A stretch of DNA of 64,000 nucleotides from Chromobacterium violaceum ATCC 12472 (GCF_000007705.1 NC_005085.1:4411752-4475751); one strand, 5' to 3'. Shown: positions 9,565 to 17,485, counted from the first letter of the stretch. Program-made: numbers and translations. Notes: a model not told the origin generated them from the letters alone.

Positions 9565-10581
9565 ATGCCAGCCAGTCAGAAACTGCCGGAACTGGTGTGT
9601 CCGGCGGGCAGCCTGCCCGCGCTCAAGGCCGCCGTCGACCATGGCGCCGACACCGTCTACTTCGGCCTGAAAAACGACACCAACGCCCGCAACTTCGCCG
9701 GCCTCAATTTCGACGAGCACACCGCCCGCATCGGCATCCGCTACGCGCACGAACGCGGCCGCCAGGTGCTGATGGCGATCAACACCTATGCCCAGGGCGG
9801 CGACATCAGCCGCTGGCGCCGCGCGGTGGACCAGGCGGCGGACCTGGGCGTGGACGCCGTGATCCTGGCCGACCTCGGCCTGCTGGACTACGCCAGCCGC
9901 CGCCATCCCGGCCTGCGGCTGCACCTGTCGGTGCAGGGCTCCGCCACCAACCACGAGGCGCTGAAGCTGGCGCACGACTTGTTCGGCATCCAGCGCGCGG
10001 TGCTGCCGCGCGTGCTGACCCTGGACCAGGTCAGGAAGGTGATCGAACACAGCCCGGTCGAGATCGAAGTGTTCGGCTTCGGCAGCCTGTGCGTAATGGT
10101 GGAAGGCCGCTGCCTGCTGTCCAGCTATGCCACCGGCGAATCGCCGAACAGCCACGGCGTCTGCTCGCCGGCCAAGTACGTGCAGTGGCAGAACACGCCG
10201 TCCAGCCTGGACGCGCGTTTGTCCGGCATCCTGATCGACCAGTACGGCCTGGACCAGCCTGCCGGCTACCCGACCCTGTGCAAAGGCCGCTTCGAGGTCC
10301 AGGGCGACACCTACTACGCGCTGGAGGAACCCACCAGCCTCAACGTGCTGGCGGTGCTGCCGCAGTTGCTGGAAATGGGCGTGGCCGCGATCAAGATAGA
10401 AGGCCGCCAGCGCAGCCCGGCCTACGTCGCCCAGGTGACCCGCGCGCTGCGCGAGGCGCTGGACGCCGCCGGCCGCGAGCGGCACCGCTTCATGGTCCAG
10501 CCCGCCTGGCAGCAGGCGCTGAGCAAGGTGGCGGAAGGACACCAGCAGACGCTGGGCGCCTACGATCGCCCGTGGAAGTGA
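9565..10581 (+). CDS. ubiU: UbiU, O2-independent ubiquinone hydroxylation protein (U32 family)
   Basis: This is a 338-residue U32-family protein. With UbiV it hydroxylates the ubiquinone ring without oxygen, using prephenate as the hydroxyl donor. The N-terminus KLPELVCPAGSLPALKAAVDHGAD is the U32 signature. Four cysteines in GSLC, GRC, HGVC and PTLCKG match in spacing the four [4Fe-4S] ligands of E. coli UbiU. The ATG at 9565 fits the family length; the frame is open to 9493, but the extra 24 residues are not family-like. It is followed closely by ubiV and ubiT, the canonical three-gene set. Confidence 0.93.
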   Translation: MPASQKLPELVCPAGSLPALKAAVDHGADTVYFGLKNDTNARNFAGLNFDEHTARIGIRYAHERGRQVLMAINTYAQGGDISRWRRAVDQAADLGVDAVILADLGLLDYASRRHPGLRLHLSVQGSATNHEALKLAHDLFGIQRAVLPRVLTLDQVRKVIEHSPVEIEVFGFGSLCVMVEGRCLLSSYATGESPNSHGVCSPAKYVQWQNTPSSLDARLSGILIDQYGLDQPAGYPTLCKGRFEVQGDTYYALEEPTSLNVLAVLPQLLEMGVAAIKIEGRQRSPAYVAQVTRALREALDAAGRERHRFMVQPAWQQALSKVAEGHQQTLGAYDRPWK

Positions 10582-10602
10582 ACCTGCAGCATGGATATCC
10601 GC

Positions 10603-11526
10603 ATGAATCCCATTCCCCTGAAACTGTCGCTCGGCCCGGTGCTGTTCTTCTGGAGCCGCGACGACATCCTCCGTTTTTACGCCGAAGCCGCCGATTGGCC
10701 GCTGGACACCCTGTATCTGGGCGAAGTGGTGTGCGGCCGCCGCCAGCAGCTGCGCGGCCAGGACTGGATTTCGCTGGCCGCCGACCTTGGCGCGACCGGC
10801 CGCGAAGTCGTGCTGTCCTGCCAGGCGCTGATTGAGAGCGAATCCGACCTCAAGCGGCTGCGCAAGATGGTAGACAACGGCCAGGTGGCCATCGAGGCCA
10901 ACGACCTCGGCGCGGTGCGGCTGGCCAGCGAGAAGAAGCTGCCCTTCGTCGCCGGCACCCACCTCAACATCTACAACGCCGACACGCTGGCGCTGATGCG
11001 CCGCTTGGGCGCCTACCGCTGGCTGCCGCCGGTGGAAATGGGCCGCGACACGCTGGCCGCGCTGCTGGCTGCCGCCCGGAGCCAGCAACTGGAGATCGAC
11101 ACCGAGGTGTTCGCCTGGGGGCGGCTGCCGCTGGCGCTGTCTTCCCGCTGCTTCACCGCCCGCCACTACAACCTGAACAAGGACGACTGCCAGTTCCGCT
11201 GCCTGGAGCACCCAGACGGCCTCAGGCTGGACACCCGCGAAGGCCAGCACTTCCTGGCCATCAACGGCATCCAGACCATGTCGGACGGCTGCCAAGCGCT
11301 GCTGCCCCACCTGGAGGAGATGCACGCCGCCGGCGCCAGCCGGCTGCGGATCAGCCCGCAGGCGCGAGACACCGACGCCGTAGTCCGGGCTTTCCGTCAG
11401 CGGCTGGACGGCCTGGCCGGCGCGGATGGCTTGCTGGACGGGCTGCGCGCCCAGGCGCCCGGCGAACTCGTGGACGGCTACTGGCGCGGCCAGGCCGGCA
11501 TCCACGCCCTGGAGGAGACCCGCTGA
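10603..11526 (+). CDS. ubiV: UbiV, O2-independent ubiquinone hydroxylation partner (U32 family)
   Basis: This 307-residue protein is the partner of UbiU. Family features are KLSLGPVLFFWSRDDI at the N-terminus, YLGEVVCGRR, LPFVAGTHLNIYN and SSRCFTARHYNLNKDDCQFRC. The cysteine in EVVC plus the three in RCF, DDC and FRC match the four cluster ligands of E. coli UbiV. An ATG at 10591 is also in frame, but the 10603 start matches the family N-terminus better. The stop overlaps the ubiT start by one base. Confidence 0.93.
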   Translation: MNPIPLKLSLGPVLFFWSRDDILRFYAEAADWPLDTLYLGEVVCGRRQQLRGQDWISLAADLGATGREVVLSCQALIESESDLKRLRKMVDNGQVAIEANDLGAVRLASEKKLPFVAGTHLNIYNADTLALMRRLGAYRWLPPVEMGRDTLAALLAAARSQQLEIDTEVFAWGRLPLALSSRCFTARHYNLNKDDCQFRCLEHPDGLRLDTREGQHFLAINGIQTMSDGCQALLPHLEEMHAAGASRLRISPQARDTDAVVRAFRQRLDGLAGADGLLDGLRAQAPGELVDGYWRGQAGIHALEETR

Positions 11527-11954
11527 TGCGCGTGCCAGAACTGACCTTCCCCGCCGCCGGCGCCCGCCTGCTGTCGCGGCTGCCCGCCACCCCGCCCAGC
11601 TGGCTGCTGGCCTCCCTGCTCAATCTGCTGAAGCGGCGCGGCGTGCTGCCGGTCGACATGGACCTGCTCGACGGCAAGCGTTTCGAAGTGCACATCAAGG
11701 ATGCCGGGCTGCGCCTGCGTTTCGCCGCCAGCGGCGGCGCCTTCACCACCAGCGACGCCGAGCCCGATCTGCGGCTGAGCGCCAACGGCTGCGACTTCGC
11801 CCGCATGATGCTGCGCGAGGAGGATCCGGACACGCTGTTCTTCCAGCGCAAGCTGGCCATAGAAGGCGACACCGAGCTGGGCCTGATCGTCAAGAACCTG
11901 CTGGACAGCGTGGACTGGAGCCAGACGCCGCTGGCGGGGATGATGGCCGTCTGA
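11526..11954 (+). CDS. ubiT: UbiT, SCP2-domain ubiquinone biosynthesis accessory protein
   Basis: This 142-residue protein contains a single SCP2 (sterol carrier) domain, with the motif pattern LRFAASGGAFTTSDAEPDLRLSANG and a C-terminal LEGDTELGLIVKNLLDSVDW-like segment. UbiT is the lipid-binding accessory factor needed for anaerobic ubiquinone synthesis together with UbiU and UbiV. The gene starts within the last base of the ubiV stop, so it is translationally coupled. The complete set implies that this organism makes ubiquinone under anoxic conditions, consistent with facultative growth. Confidence 0.9.
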   Translation: MRVPELTFPAAGARLLSRLPATPPSWLLASLLNLLKRRGVLPVDMDLLDGKRFEVHIKDAGLRLRFAASGGAFTTSDAEPDLRLSANGCDFARMMLREEDPDTLFFQRKLAIEGDTELGLIVKNLLDSVDWSQTPLAGMMAV

Positions 11955-12023
11955 AACGGCCCGCTTGCCCCTGAGGACGCGATGGACTAGCAAGAAAATA
12001 GTCCGCCTCCCCTCAAGGGCATC

Positions 12024-12773
12024 ATGACTCCCTGGCCGTTCAGCGCCCGCCGCATACGCAAGGAGCTGATCCTGATCCTGCTGCTCAACCTGGGCTGCTA
12101 TCTGCTGTTCGTGGATTGGGATCTGTTCGAGAAGCTGGATGTCTGGCTGCACCAGCACCCGACATCCCAGCTGGACGAAGTGCTGCTGCTCAGCTTCACA
12201 ATGGCGCTATCGATGACCTGGTTCGCCGTCCGCCGCCTGCGCGAGGCGCGCCAGTTGCTGAAGGCGCTGCGCCGCCAGGCCGAGCGCGACGACATCACCG
12301 GCCTGGCCAACCGCCGTCGCGCCAACCAGGCGCTGCAGCGCGAGACCGAACGCAGCTACCGCTCGGGACGACCTTACTCGGTGCTGCTGCTCGATCTCGA
12401 CCACTTCAAGCACATCAACGACAGCCACGGCCATCTTGCCGGCGACATGGTGCTGCAGCGCTTCGGCCAGGCGCTGCGCCAAAGGGCGCGCCAGCTCGAC
12501 ACCGTCGCCCGCTGGGGCGGCGAGGAGTTCATCATCATCTGTCCGGAAACCGAACAGGCCGGCGCGCTGACGCTGGCCGAAAACATCGGCCAGCTGCTGC
12601 GCGAGACCGATTTCGGCGCAGTCGCCCGCGTCACCGCCAGCATAGGCGTGGCGACGCTGTCCGACGACGACACGCCGGACAGCCTGGTCCATCGCGCCGA
12701 CATGCACTTGTACGCCGCCAAGCAGGCGGGGCGGGACCGGGTGGTCGGAGAAGGCTGCGCCGTCCGGCCATGA
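12024..12773 (+). CDS. Membrane-bound diguanylate cyclase (GGDEF)
   Basis: This 249-residue protein has two N-terminal membrane segments (about residues 14-30 and 53-69), a short Arg-rich linker and one GGDEF domain. The active-site loop is GGEEF (residues 165-169), and the substrate-binding segment LLDLDHFKHINDSHGHLAGD is intact. The inhibitory I-site RQLD (156-159) sits five residues before the active loop, so product inhibition by c-di-GMP is expected. There is no separate sensory domain, so input is probably through the membrane part. It lies 70 bp after ubiT and is closed by a terminator at 12777. Confidence 0.92.
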   Translation: MTPWPFSARRIRKELILILLLNLGCYLLFVDWDLFEKLDVWLHQHPTSQLDEVLLLSFTMALSMTWFAVRRLREARQLLKALRRQAERDDITGLANRRRANQALQRETERSYRSGRPYSVLLLDLDHFKHINDSHGHLAGDMVLQRFGQALRQRARQLDTVARWGGEEFIIICPETEQAGALTLAENIGQLLRETDFGAVARVTASIGVATLSDDDTPDSLVHRADMHLYAAKQAGRDRVVGEGCAVRP

Positions 12774-12776
12774 AAA

Positions 12777-12802
12777 AACCGGCGCCAAGGCGCCGGTTCT
12801 TA
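12777..12802. terminator. Bidirectional rho-independent terminator
   Basis: A 10-bp stem (ACCGGCGC paired with GCGCCGGT at its core) is flanked by six A residues on the left and a T-rich stretch on the right. It lies between the converging diguanylate cyclase and LysR genes and can serve both. Confidence 0.8.
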
Positions 12803-12819
12803 TCGGAGGGAGATGCCGG

Positions 12820-13791
12820 TCAGAGCACGCCCACGCTCTGTTGCAGCGCGCTGCGCTTGGCAGACAGGTCCAGTCCAGGCAGATCCGCCATGATGTCCGG
12901 ATGGTCGGCCAGCTTCTCCACCACGAAATCGACGAAGACGCGGGTGCGCGGCGCGATGTGGTCGCGGTGCGGGAAGCAGATGTAGATCGAACGCTCCAGC
13001 GACACCATGTCGGTCAACACCGGCTCCAGCTCGCCGCTGCGGATCAGGTGCACCACCTCGTGGCCCGGCAGCTGCGCGACACCCATGCCGAGGCGCGCCA
13101 GCTCGGCCACCGCCTCCATGTCGTTCAGCGTGTAAGTGCCGTTGACCTCCAGCGGAATGCGTTCGCCCTTGCGGTCGAACTCCCACTTGAACAGGCGGCC
13201 GGAAGTGGGAAACTGGAAGTTGATGCAGTCGTAACCGCTCAGTTCCTCGGGAGAGGACGGACGGCCATGCTGATCCCAGTATTCGGGCGACGCCACCACG
13301 TACAGCGGCATCTGCGCCAGATTGCGCGCCACCATGCGGCTGTCCGGCATCATGCCGGTGCGCACGCCGACATCGTAGCCGTCCTCGATCAGATCGCTGA
13401 AATGGTCGTCCAGACCGAAGAACACCCTCACCTTCGGATAGCGCTCGCAGAACTCGCCCATGATGGGCAAGATGAAGCGGCGGCCGAAAGAGTTGGGCAT
13501 GCTGACGCGCAGATGGCCTGCCGGCTCGTCGCGGCTGGCCTTCAGCTGATTGATCGCGGAGTCCAGGTTGTTGACCGGACCCCGGCACTGCGCGTAGAAG
13601 CGCCTGCCGTCCTCGGTCAGGGTCAACTGGCGCGTGGTGCGGTTGAACAGTCGCACTTCCAGTTCCTGCTCCAGCCTGGCGATGCTCTGGCTGATGGCGG
13701 CAGGCGAAACGCCAAGCTTGCGCGCGGCGTCGGAAAAACTGCCGTTCTCGGCAGTGGTCATGAAGACCATCAGTGCTTTCAAGGTATCCAT
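12820..13791 (-). CDS. LysR-family transcriptional regulator
   Basis: This 323-residue LysR protein has an N-terminal winged helix (MDTLKALMVFMTTAENGSFSDAARKLGVSPAAISQSIARLE) and a substrate-binding domain. A longer start at 13866 would add 25 residues that do not look like LysR family sequence, so I chose the ATG at 13791. The HTH with AISQSIARLEQELEVRLFNRTTRQLTLTEDG is of the CrgA/DsdC-like subgroup common in beta-proteobacteria. It is divergent from cviR across an AT-rich gap of about 700 bp, so a role in controlling quorum sensing is possible but untested. The inducer is unknown. Confidence 0.9.
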   Translation of the reverse strand: MDTLKALMVFMTTAENGSFSDAARKLGVSPAAISQSIARLEQELEVRLFNRTTRQLTLTEDGRRFYAQCRGPVNNLDSAINQLKASRDEPAGHLRVSMPNSFGRRFILPIMGEFCERYPKVRVFFGLDDHFSDLIEDGYDVGVRTGMMPDSRMVARNLAQMPLYVVASPEYWDQHGRPSSPEELSGYDCINFQFPTSGRLFKWEFDRKGERIPLEVNGTYTLNDMEAVAELARLGMGVAQLPGHEVVHLIRSGELEPVLTDMVSLERSIYICFPHRDHIAPRTRVFVDFVVEKLADHPDIMADLPGLDLSAKRSALQQSVGVL

Positions 13792-14374
13792 AAGCGGGGC
13801 GATTCCTGAAGCGATCCATGCATGTTTGCCTAACTGCTTGGTCTGGCAAACCGTGGGATCGTTCACAGAATTGGAGCTGTTTTATTTAAAACAGCTTACA
13901 TCAATTCTGCACGATATTAAAGAATATAGTTTAATCTCAAATGCTATCCACCACTTTGGCCGCGTCGACTGCCAACCTTACATCCCCGATGCGCATCAGC
14001 CGGTCCCCGGACGAAGCCAGCCTGCTTAATCAATTATTTTATGCGTTCCAATTATGCGCTTTAAAGCGTTCGCTTGCCAGAATTTATTAGCTTCCGCTTA
14101 CAATTTATGACGTTCACATGAACCTGAAATGCGACACCCAGCCTTGCTGGCGCCTCAGTCAAACAGGTGCAATTCTACATTAGAGAATAATGATATTAAT
14201 GCAACTATCTCATTTCGCTCTATTTCGGACCGGATGCTCACACCATTCTCGCAATTCAAAAAAAGTCAAATTATTTTCCATTGCAAACATGTTTCTATTT
14301 GTAACGAATGAGGTTATGACAAATAAAATGATGAAATATCAGTAATTTTCCTAGGATTCATACTCTTACAAATT

Positions 14375-14383
14375 TGGTATACT
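14375..14383 (+). promoter_or_regulatory. Candidate extended -10 promoter of cviR
   Basis: The sequence TTGGTATACT has a TGn extension and a near-consensus -10 hexamer TATACT at 14378-14383. No good -35 box is present 17 bp upstream, as is usual for extended -10 promoters. It would give a leader of about 105 nt before cviR. Confidence 0.4.
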
Positions 14384-14401
14384 CAATGACGAAAAAGCAA
14401 C

Positions 14402-14415
14402 AATTCATATGAATT
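14402..14415. promoter_or_regulatory. Perfect 14-bp palindrome upstream of cviR
   Basis: AATTCATATGAATT is a perfect palindrome about 20-30 bp downstream of the candidate cviR -10 box, a position suited to a repressor operator. No matching known operator consensus comes to mind. Confidence 0.35.
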
Positions 14416-14497
14416 CAAATCCGCAGGGTCTTACATGCAACAAGCATGTGGGGCACTATCTGCGACACACAGAACCAAGAACAAGGAAGACCCGCTC

Positions 14498-15295
14498 ATG
14501 GTGACTTCAAAACCCATCAATGCAAGACCGCTCCCGGCCGGCCTCACCGCGTCGCAGCAATGGACATTGCTGGAGTGGATTCACATGGCCGGGCATATCG
14601 AAACCGAGGGCGAGCTCAAGGCCTTCCTTGACAACATCCTGAGCCAGGCCCCGTCCGACCGCATCATTCTGGTATTGGGACGCCTGAACAACCAGAATCA
14701 GATCCAGAGAATGGAGAAGGTTCTGAACGTCAGCTACCCATCCGACTGGCTCAACCAGTACTCCCAGGAAAACTTCGCCCAGCACGATCCCATCATGCGC
14801 ATCCACCTGGGCCAGGGACCGGTCATCTGGGAAGAGCGCTTCAGCCGCGCCAAAGGCTCGGAGGAAAAGCGCTTCATCGCGGAAGCCTCCAGCAACGGCA
14901 TGGGCAGCGGCATCACGTTCAGCGCGGCCTCCGACCGCAACAACGTCGGCAGCATCCTGTCCATCGGCGGAAAGGAACCCGGACGCAACGCGGCCTTGGT
15001 CGCCATGCTGAACTGCCTGACGCCCCATCTGCATCAGGCAGCGGTCCGGATCGCCAACCTGCCGCCGGCATCGCCCAGCAATATGCCGCTATCGCAACGC
15101 GAATACGACATTTTCCATTGGATGAGCCGCGGCAAGACCAACTGGGAAATCGCCACCATCCTCAACATCAGCGAGAGAACGGTGAAGTTTCACGTCGCCA
15201 ATGTGATCCGCAAGCTCAATGCGAATAATCGTACTCATGCCATAGTGCTTGGCATGCACTTGGCGATGACACCCCGCGAGTTAGTGAACGGATAA
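14498..15295 (+). CDS. cviR: CviR, LuxR-type acyl-homoserine lactone receptor/regulator
   Basis: This 265-residue protein has an N-terminal autoinducer-binding domain (about 20-175) and a C-terminal LuxR HTH (about 198-258: LSQREYDIFHWMSRGKTNWEIA). Pocket residues Tyr80, Trp84, Asp97, Trp111 and Ser155 of CviR are all present. Residue 89 is Ser, as in the ATCC 31532 receptor, not Met as in ATCC 12472. CviR bound to its lactone activates violacein, protease and other genes. I chose the ATG at 14498, preceded by AAGGAAGA, because characterised CviR starts there; an in-frame ATG at 14435 has no ribosome site. Its last 80 bp overlap the 3' end of cviI on the other strand. Confidence 0.97.
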   Translation: MVTSKPINARPLPAGLTASQQWTLLEWIHMAGHIETEGELKAFLDNILSQAPSDRIILVLGRLNNQNQIQRMEKVLNVSYPSDWLNQYSQENFAQHDPIMRIHLGQGPVIWEERFSRAKGSEEKRFIAEASSNGMGSGITFSAASDRNNVGSILSIGGKEPGRNAALVAMLNCLTPHLHQAAVRIANLPPASPSNMPLSQREYDIFHWMSRGKTNWEIATILNISERTVKFHVANVIRKLNANNRTHAIVLGMHLAMTPRELVNG

Positions 15296-15869
15296 GCTCG
15301 GTTTTCGCCTGCCTCCAGTCCAGCAAGCCCGTCATCGACATCACCCCGCCATCCAGTGGGCGGGGTATGCCTACCGGCACGATGGGGAAGCCCATCATCA
15401 CCAGGCGCCGGTAAAACACCGGCTCCACGACGAAATACATCCAGCGCACGCCCTGAACCTGGGACCACAGCCACGCGCCCAGATAGAGCAATCTGGCCGC
15501 CATGATGGACTCGCGCGCGCCCAGCGCTTCCCTGTCCACGGCCAGTCGGGTGATTTCCGAATATTCCGCCCCCTTGCCTATCCGCTCGCCCGGCGCCAGC
15601 AAGCGCGAGAACTCTTCCTCCAACATGAAAGGATGCTCTCCGGTAGTCAACCGTATCGCGCCGACGACCTCGCCATCCCGGCACAATACCAAGTTGTCGG
15701 AAAAATCATCGTATGCGTCCCGATCGAAACCGTCCTCGCATAAGGGCACCCACTGCAGCTGTTCCCGGAAGATTCTGTGACGGAACGCCCACAACTGTCG
15801 CAGCTTAGTTTCAGTATTGACCCACTCCAGTACCAGTCCACCTTGTTGCAGCGGAAAAAAATCTTTCAT
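15216..15869 (-). CDS. cviI: CviI, LuxI-type N-acyl-homoserine lactone synthase
   Basis: This 217-residue LuxI-family enzyme makes the acyl-homoserine lactone from S-adenosylmethionine and acyl-ACP. The conserved residues are visible: the Arg32-Phe34-Trp40 group in FRHRIFREQLQW, Asp51/Asp54 in DRDAYDD, Arg73 in GAIRL, Phe81, and Glu105/Arg108 in YSEITR. A strong Shine-Dalgarno (AGGAGG) lies five to six bases before the ATG. A near-consensus CviR box is centred 73 bp upstream of the start, so positive autoregulation is expected. It converges with cviR and their 3' ends overlap. The product is probably C6-HSL if it follows the ATCC 31532 type; that is inferred from the CviR allele. Confidence 0.96.
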   Translation of the reverse strand: MKDFFPLQQGGLVLEWVNTETKLRQLWAFRHRIFREQLQWVPLCEDGFDRDAYDDFSDNLVLCRDGEVVGAIRLTTGEHPFMLEEEFSRLLAPGERIGKGAEYSEITRLAVDREALGARESIMAARLLYLGAWLWSQVQGVRWMYFVVEPVFYRRLVMMGFPIVPVGIPRPLDGGVMSMTGLLDWRQAKTELIRSLTRGVSSPSACQALWHEYDYSH

Positions 15870-15906
15870 TTCAACCTCCTATTATCAGTTCGTAAAGGCA
15901 GGAGAA

Positions 15907-15912
15907 ATTTAA
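15907..15912 (-). promoter_or_regulatory. Candidate -10 box of the cviI promoter
   Basis: On the minus strand the hexamer TTAAAT lies here. Transcription would start near 15900, which puts the CviR box centre at -42.5, the class II activator position used by LuxR proteins that replace the -35 contact. The -35 region itself is poor, as expected for an activator-dependent promoter. Confidence 0.5.
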
Positions 15913-15934
15913 GACCAGACCGAAATAACTGAAT

Positions 15935-15950
15935 CTGACAAATAGGACAG
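15935..15950. promoter_or_regulatory. CviR-binding site (lux box)
   Basis: The sequence CTGACAAATAGGACAG matches the published CviR consensus CTGNCCNNNNGGNCAG at all fixed positions but one (A instead of C at position 6). It lies between the divergent cviI and aldehyde dehydrogenase genes, 66 bp from the cviI ATG and 117 bp from the dehydrogenase ATG. Confidence 0.8.
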
Positions 15951-16066
15951 GAAAAATTGGAGGAAACTTGTCTAGCGTAGGCGTGGAAACAACAATCGAA
16001 TCATGCCCATTCCACCATCACAGTCATGATTTTTTGTTACAGTAAAGTCTTTGCCCCCTTCAGACC

Positions 16067-17422
16067 ATGACCGCCTTCACCAGTTGCAATCCCTCGTCCG
16101 GCGAAGTGTGCTTCACCCGTCCCTCCTGGAACCCGTCCGCCCTGGAAGTCAGCCTGCGGCAACTGCGCGATGCCCAAGGCGCGTGGGCGGATTTGAACGT
16201 AGAGCAGCGAGCAAAACGCCTGCTGCGCCTGGCGGATCTCTTGTCGCAGCAGCGGGAGGCCCTGGCTGACCTGGTTACGCTGGAGGTAGGCAAGCGCACA
16301 TCGGAATGCCTGGCGGAAATAGACAAGTCGGCTCAGTTGATACGCTATTACGCGGAACTGGCGCCCGAACTGCTGCAGCCGCTGCGCATCGCCACCCAGG
16401 CCAGCCGCAGCGGCGTGGCCTTCGAACCGCTGGGCCTGGTCCTGGCGGTCATGCCCTGGAACTACCCGGTATGGCAGGTGCTGCGCTTCGCCATCCCCGC
16501 GCTGATGTCGGGCAACGCCTGCCTGGTGAAGCCGGCGCCGTCGGTGCCGCAATGCAGCCAGCTGCTGCTGGACATCGTCCGACAGGCGGGCCTGCGCGTG
16601 CTAGACATCGCCTGGATTGAAACCGAGCTGGTGGAGGAAGCGATCCGCCAATGCGATGCCGTGGCGTTCACCGGCTCCACCCAGACCGGCCGCGCGATCG
16701 CCTCGCTGGCAGGACGCCACCTGAAGAAGACGGTTTTGGAACTCGGCGGCAGCAACCCCTTCATCGTGCTCGCCGACGCGGATATCGAGGCCGCTGCGCG
16801 CGACGCCGCCAACTCCCGTTTCCGCGACGCGGGCCAGAGCTGCAACGCAGCCAAGCGGATGATCGTGGTCCCGGAAATCGCCGACGCCTTCGTCGAAGCC
16901 TTCTGCGGCGAAGCCTCCAAATTGCGCGCCGGCGATCCCCGCGACCCGGCCACCACCCTGTCGCCGCTGACCCGCGCCGATCTGCGGGAGGCCCTGCACG
17001 CGCAAGTGCTGGATGCCTGTCATCATGGCTCGGAACTGAGGCTGGGCGGCCAGATGCCGCATACGCCAGGCTTTTACTATCCCGCCACCGTGCTGGATCG
17101 CGTCAATCCGGACTGCCGCGTCTACCATGAAGAAGTGTTCGGCCCGGTCGCCAGCATACTGCGCGCGACGGACGAGGCCGATGCGATCCGCCTGGCCAAC
17201 GACACGCCCTTCGGCCTGGGCGCCAGCATCTACAGCGCCGACAATGAGCGCGCCTGGCAACTGGCGCGCCGGATCGAGGCCGGCAGCGTATTCATCAACC
17301 GCCACACCAGTTCCGACCTGCGGCTGCCCTTCGGCGGCGTCAAGGCGTCGGGCTATGGCCGCGAGCTGTCCGAATTCGGCCTGTACGAATTCGTCAACGT
17401 CAAAACCTACTGGCAGAAATAG
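16067..17422 (+). CDS. NAD(P)-dependent aldehyde dehydrogenase, succinate-semialdehyde type
   Basis: This 451-residue aldehyde dehydrogenase has the catalytic Cys259 in AGQSCNAAKR, the general base Glu225 in LELGGSNPF, Asn132 in PWNYPVW and the cofactor Lys155. The length and the short N-terminus fit the NAD-dependent succinate-semialdehyde dehydrogenase (Sad/GabD-like) group, which oxidises succinate semialdehyde to succinate; the exact substrate is not proven. It is divergent from cviI, and a CviR box lies in the shared gap, so quorum control is possible. A strong terminator follows. No GABA transaminase gene is adjacent. Confidence 0.85.
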   Translation: MTAFTSCNPSSGEVCFTRPSWNPSALEVSLRQLRDAQGAWADLNVEQRAKRLLRLADLLSQQREALADLVTLEVGKRTSECLAEIDKSAQLIRYYAELAPELLQPLRIATQASRSGVAFEPLGLVLAVMPWNYPVWQVLRFAIPALMSGNACLVKPAPSVPQCSQLLLDIVRQAGLRVLDIAWIETELVEEAIRQCDAVAFTGSTQTGRAIASLAGRHLKKTVLELGGSNPFIVLADADIEAAARDAANSRFRDAGQSCNAAKRMIVVPEIADAFVEAFCGEASKLRAGDPRDPATTLSPLTRADLREALHAQVLDACHHGSELRLGGQMPHTPGFYYPATVLDRVNPDCRVYHEEVFGPVASILRATDEADAIRLANDTPFGLGASIYSADNERAWQLARRIEAGSVFINRHTSSDLRLPFGGVKASGYGRELSEFGLYEFVNVKTYWQK

Positions 17423-17431
17423 CCGCGCAAA

Positions 17432-17462
17432 ACAAAAGGGGCCTATGGCCCCTTTTGTTTTT
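17432..17462. terminator. Bidirectional rho-independent terminator
   Basis: A 12-bp perfect stem (ACAAAAGGGGCC / GGCCCCTTTTGT) with a TAT loop, followed by T5 on the plus strand. It separates the aldehyde dehydrogenase from the converging hypothetical gene. Confidence 0.88.
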
Positions 17463-17485
17463 GGCACGCCCGCAGGCGGGGCCGC

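Larger units (their letters stand above)
13792..14497. promoter_or_regulatory. AT-rich intergenic regulatory region between LysR gene and cviR
   Basis: About 700 bp with no convincing gene. Much of 13880-14440 is strikingly AT-rich compared with the GC-rich window. Short open frames here (for example 14129-14311) lack ribosome sites and family features. The region holds an extended -10 promoter candidate for cviR at 14375-14383, a 14-bp palindrome at 14402-14415 and a small hairpin at 14433-14449. Low GC and this length suggest binding of nucleoid proteins or several regulators upstream of cviR. Confidence 0.6.

Noticed and set aside
9334..11505. A 723-codon frame on the minus strand
   Set aside because: It is antisense to ubiU and ubiV, which have full family motifs and coupled starts.
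14129..14311. A 60-codon frame in the AT-rich gap
   Set aside because: No ribosome site, no family pattern, and short AT-rich frames are expected there.
14435..14497. A longer CviR start with 21 extra residues
   Set aside because: The ATG at 14435 lies in a hairpin with no Shine-Dalgarno, while the ATG at 14498 has one and matches characterised CviR.
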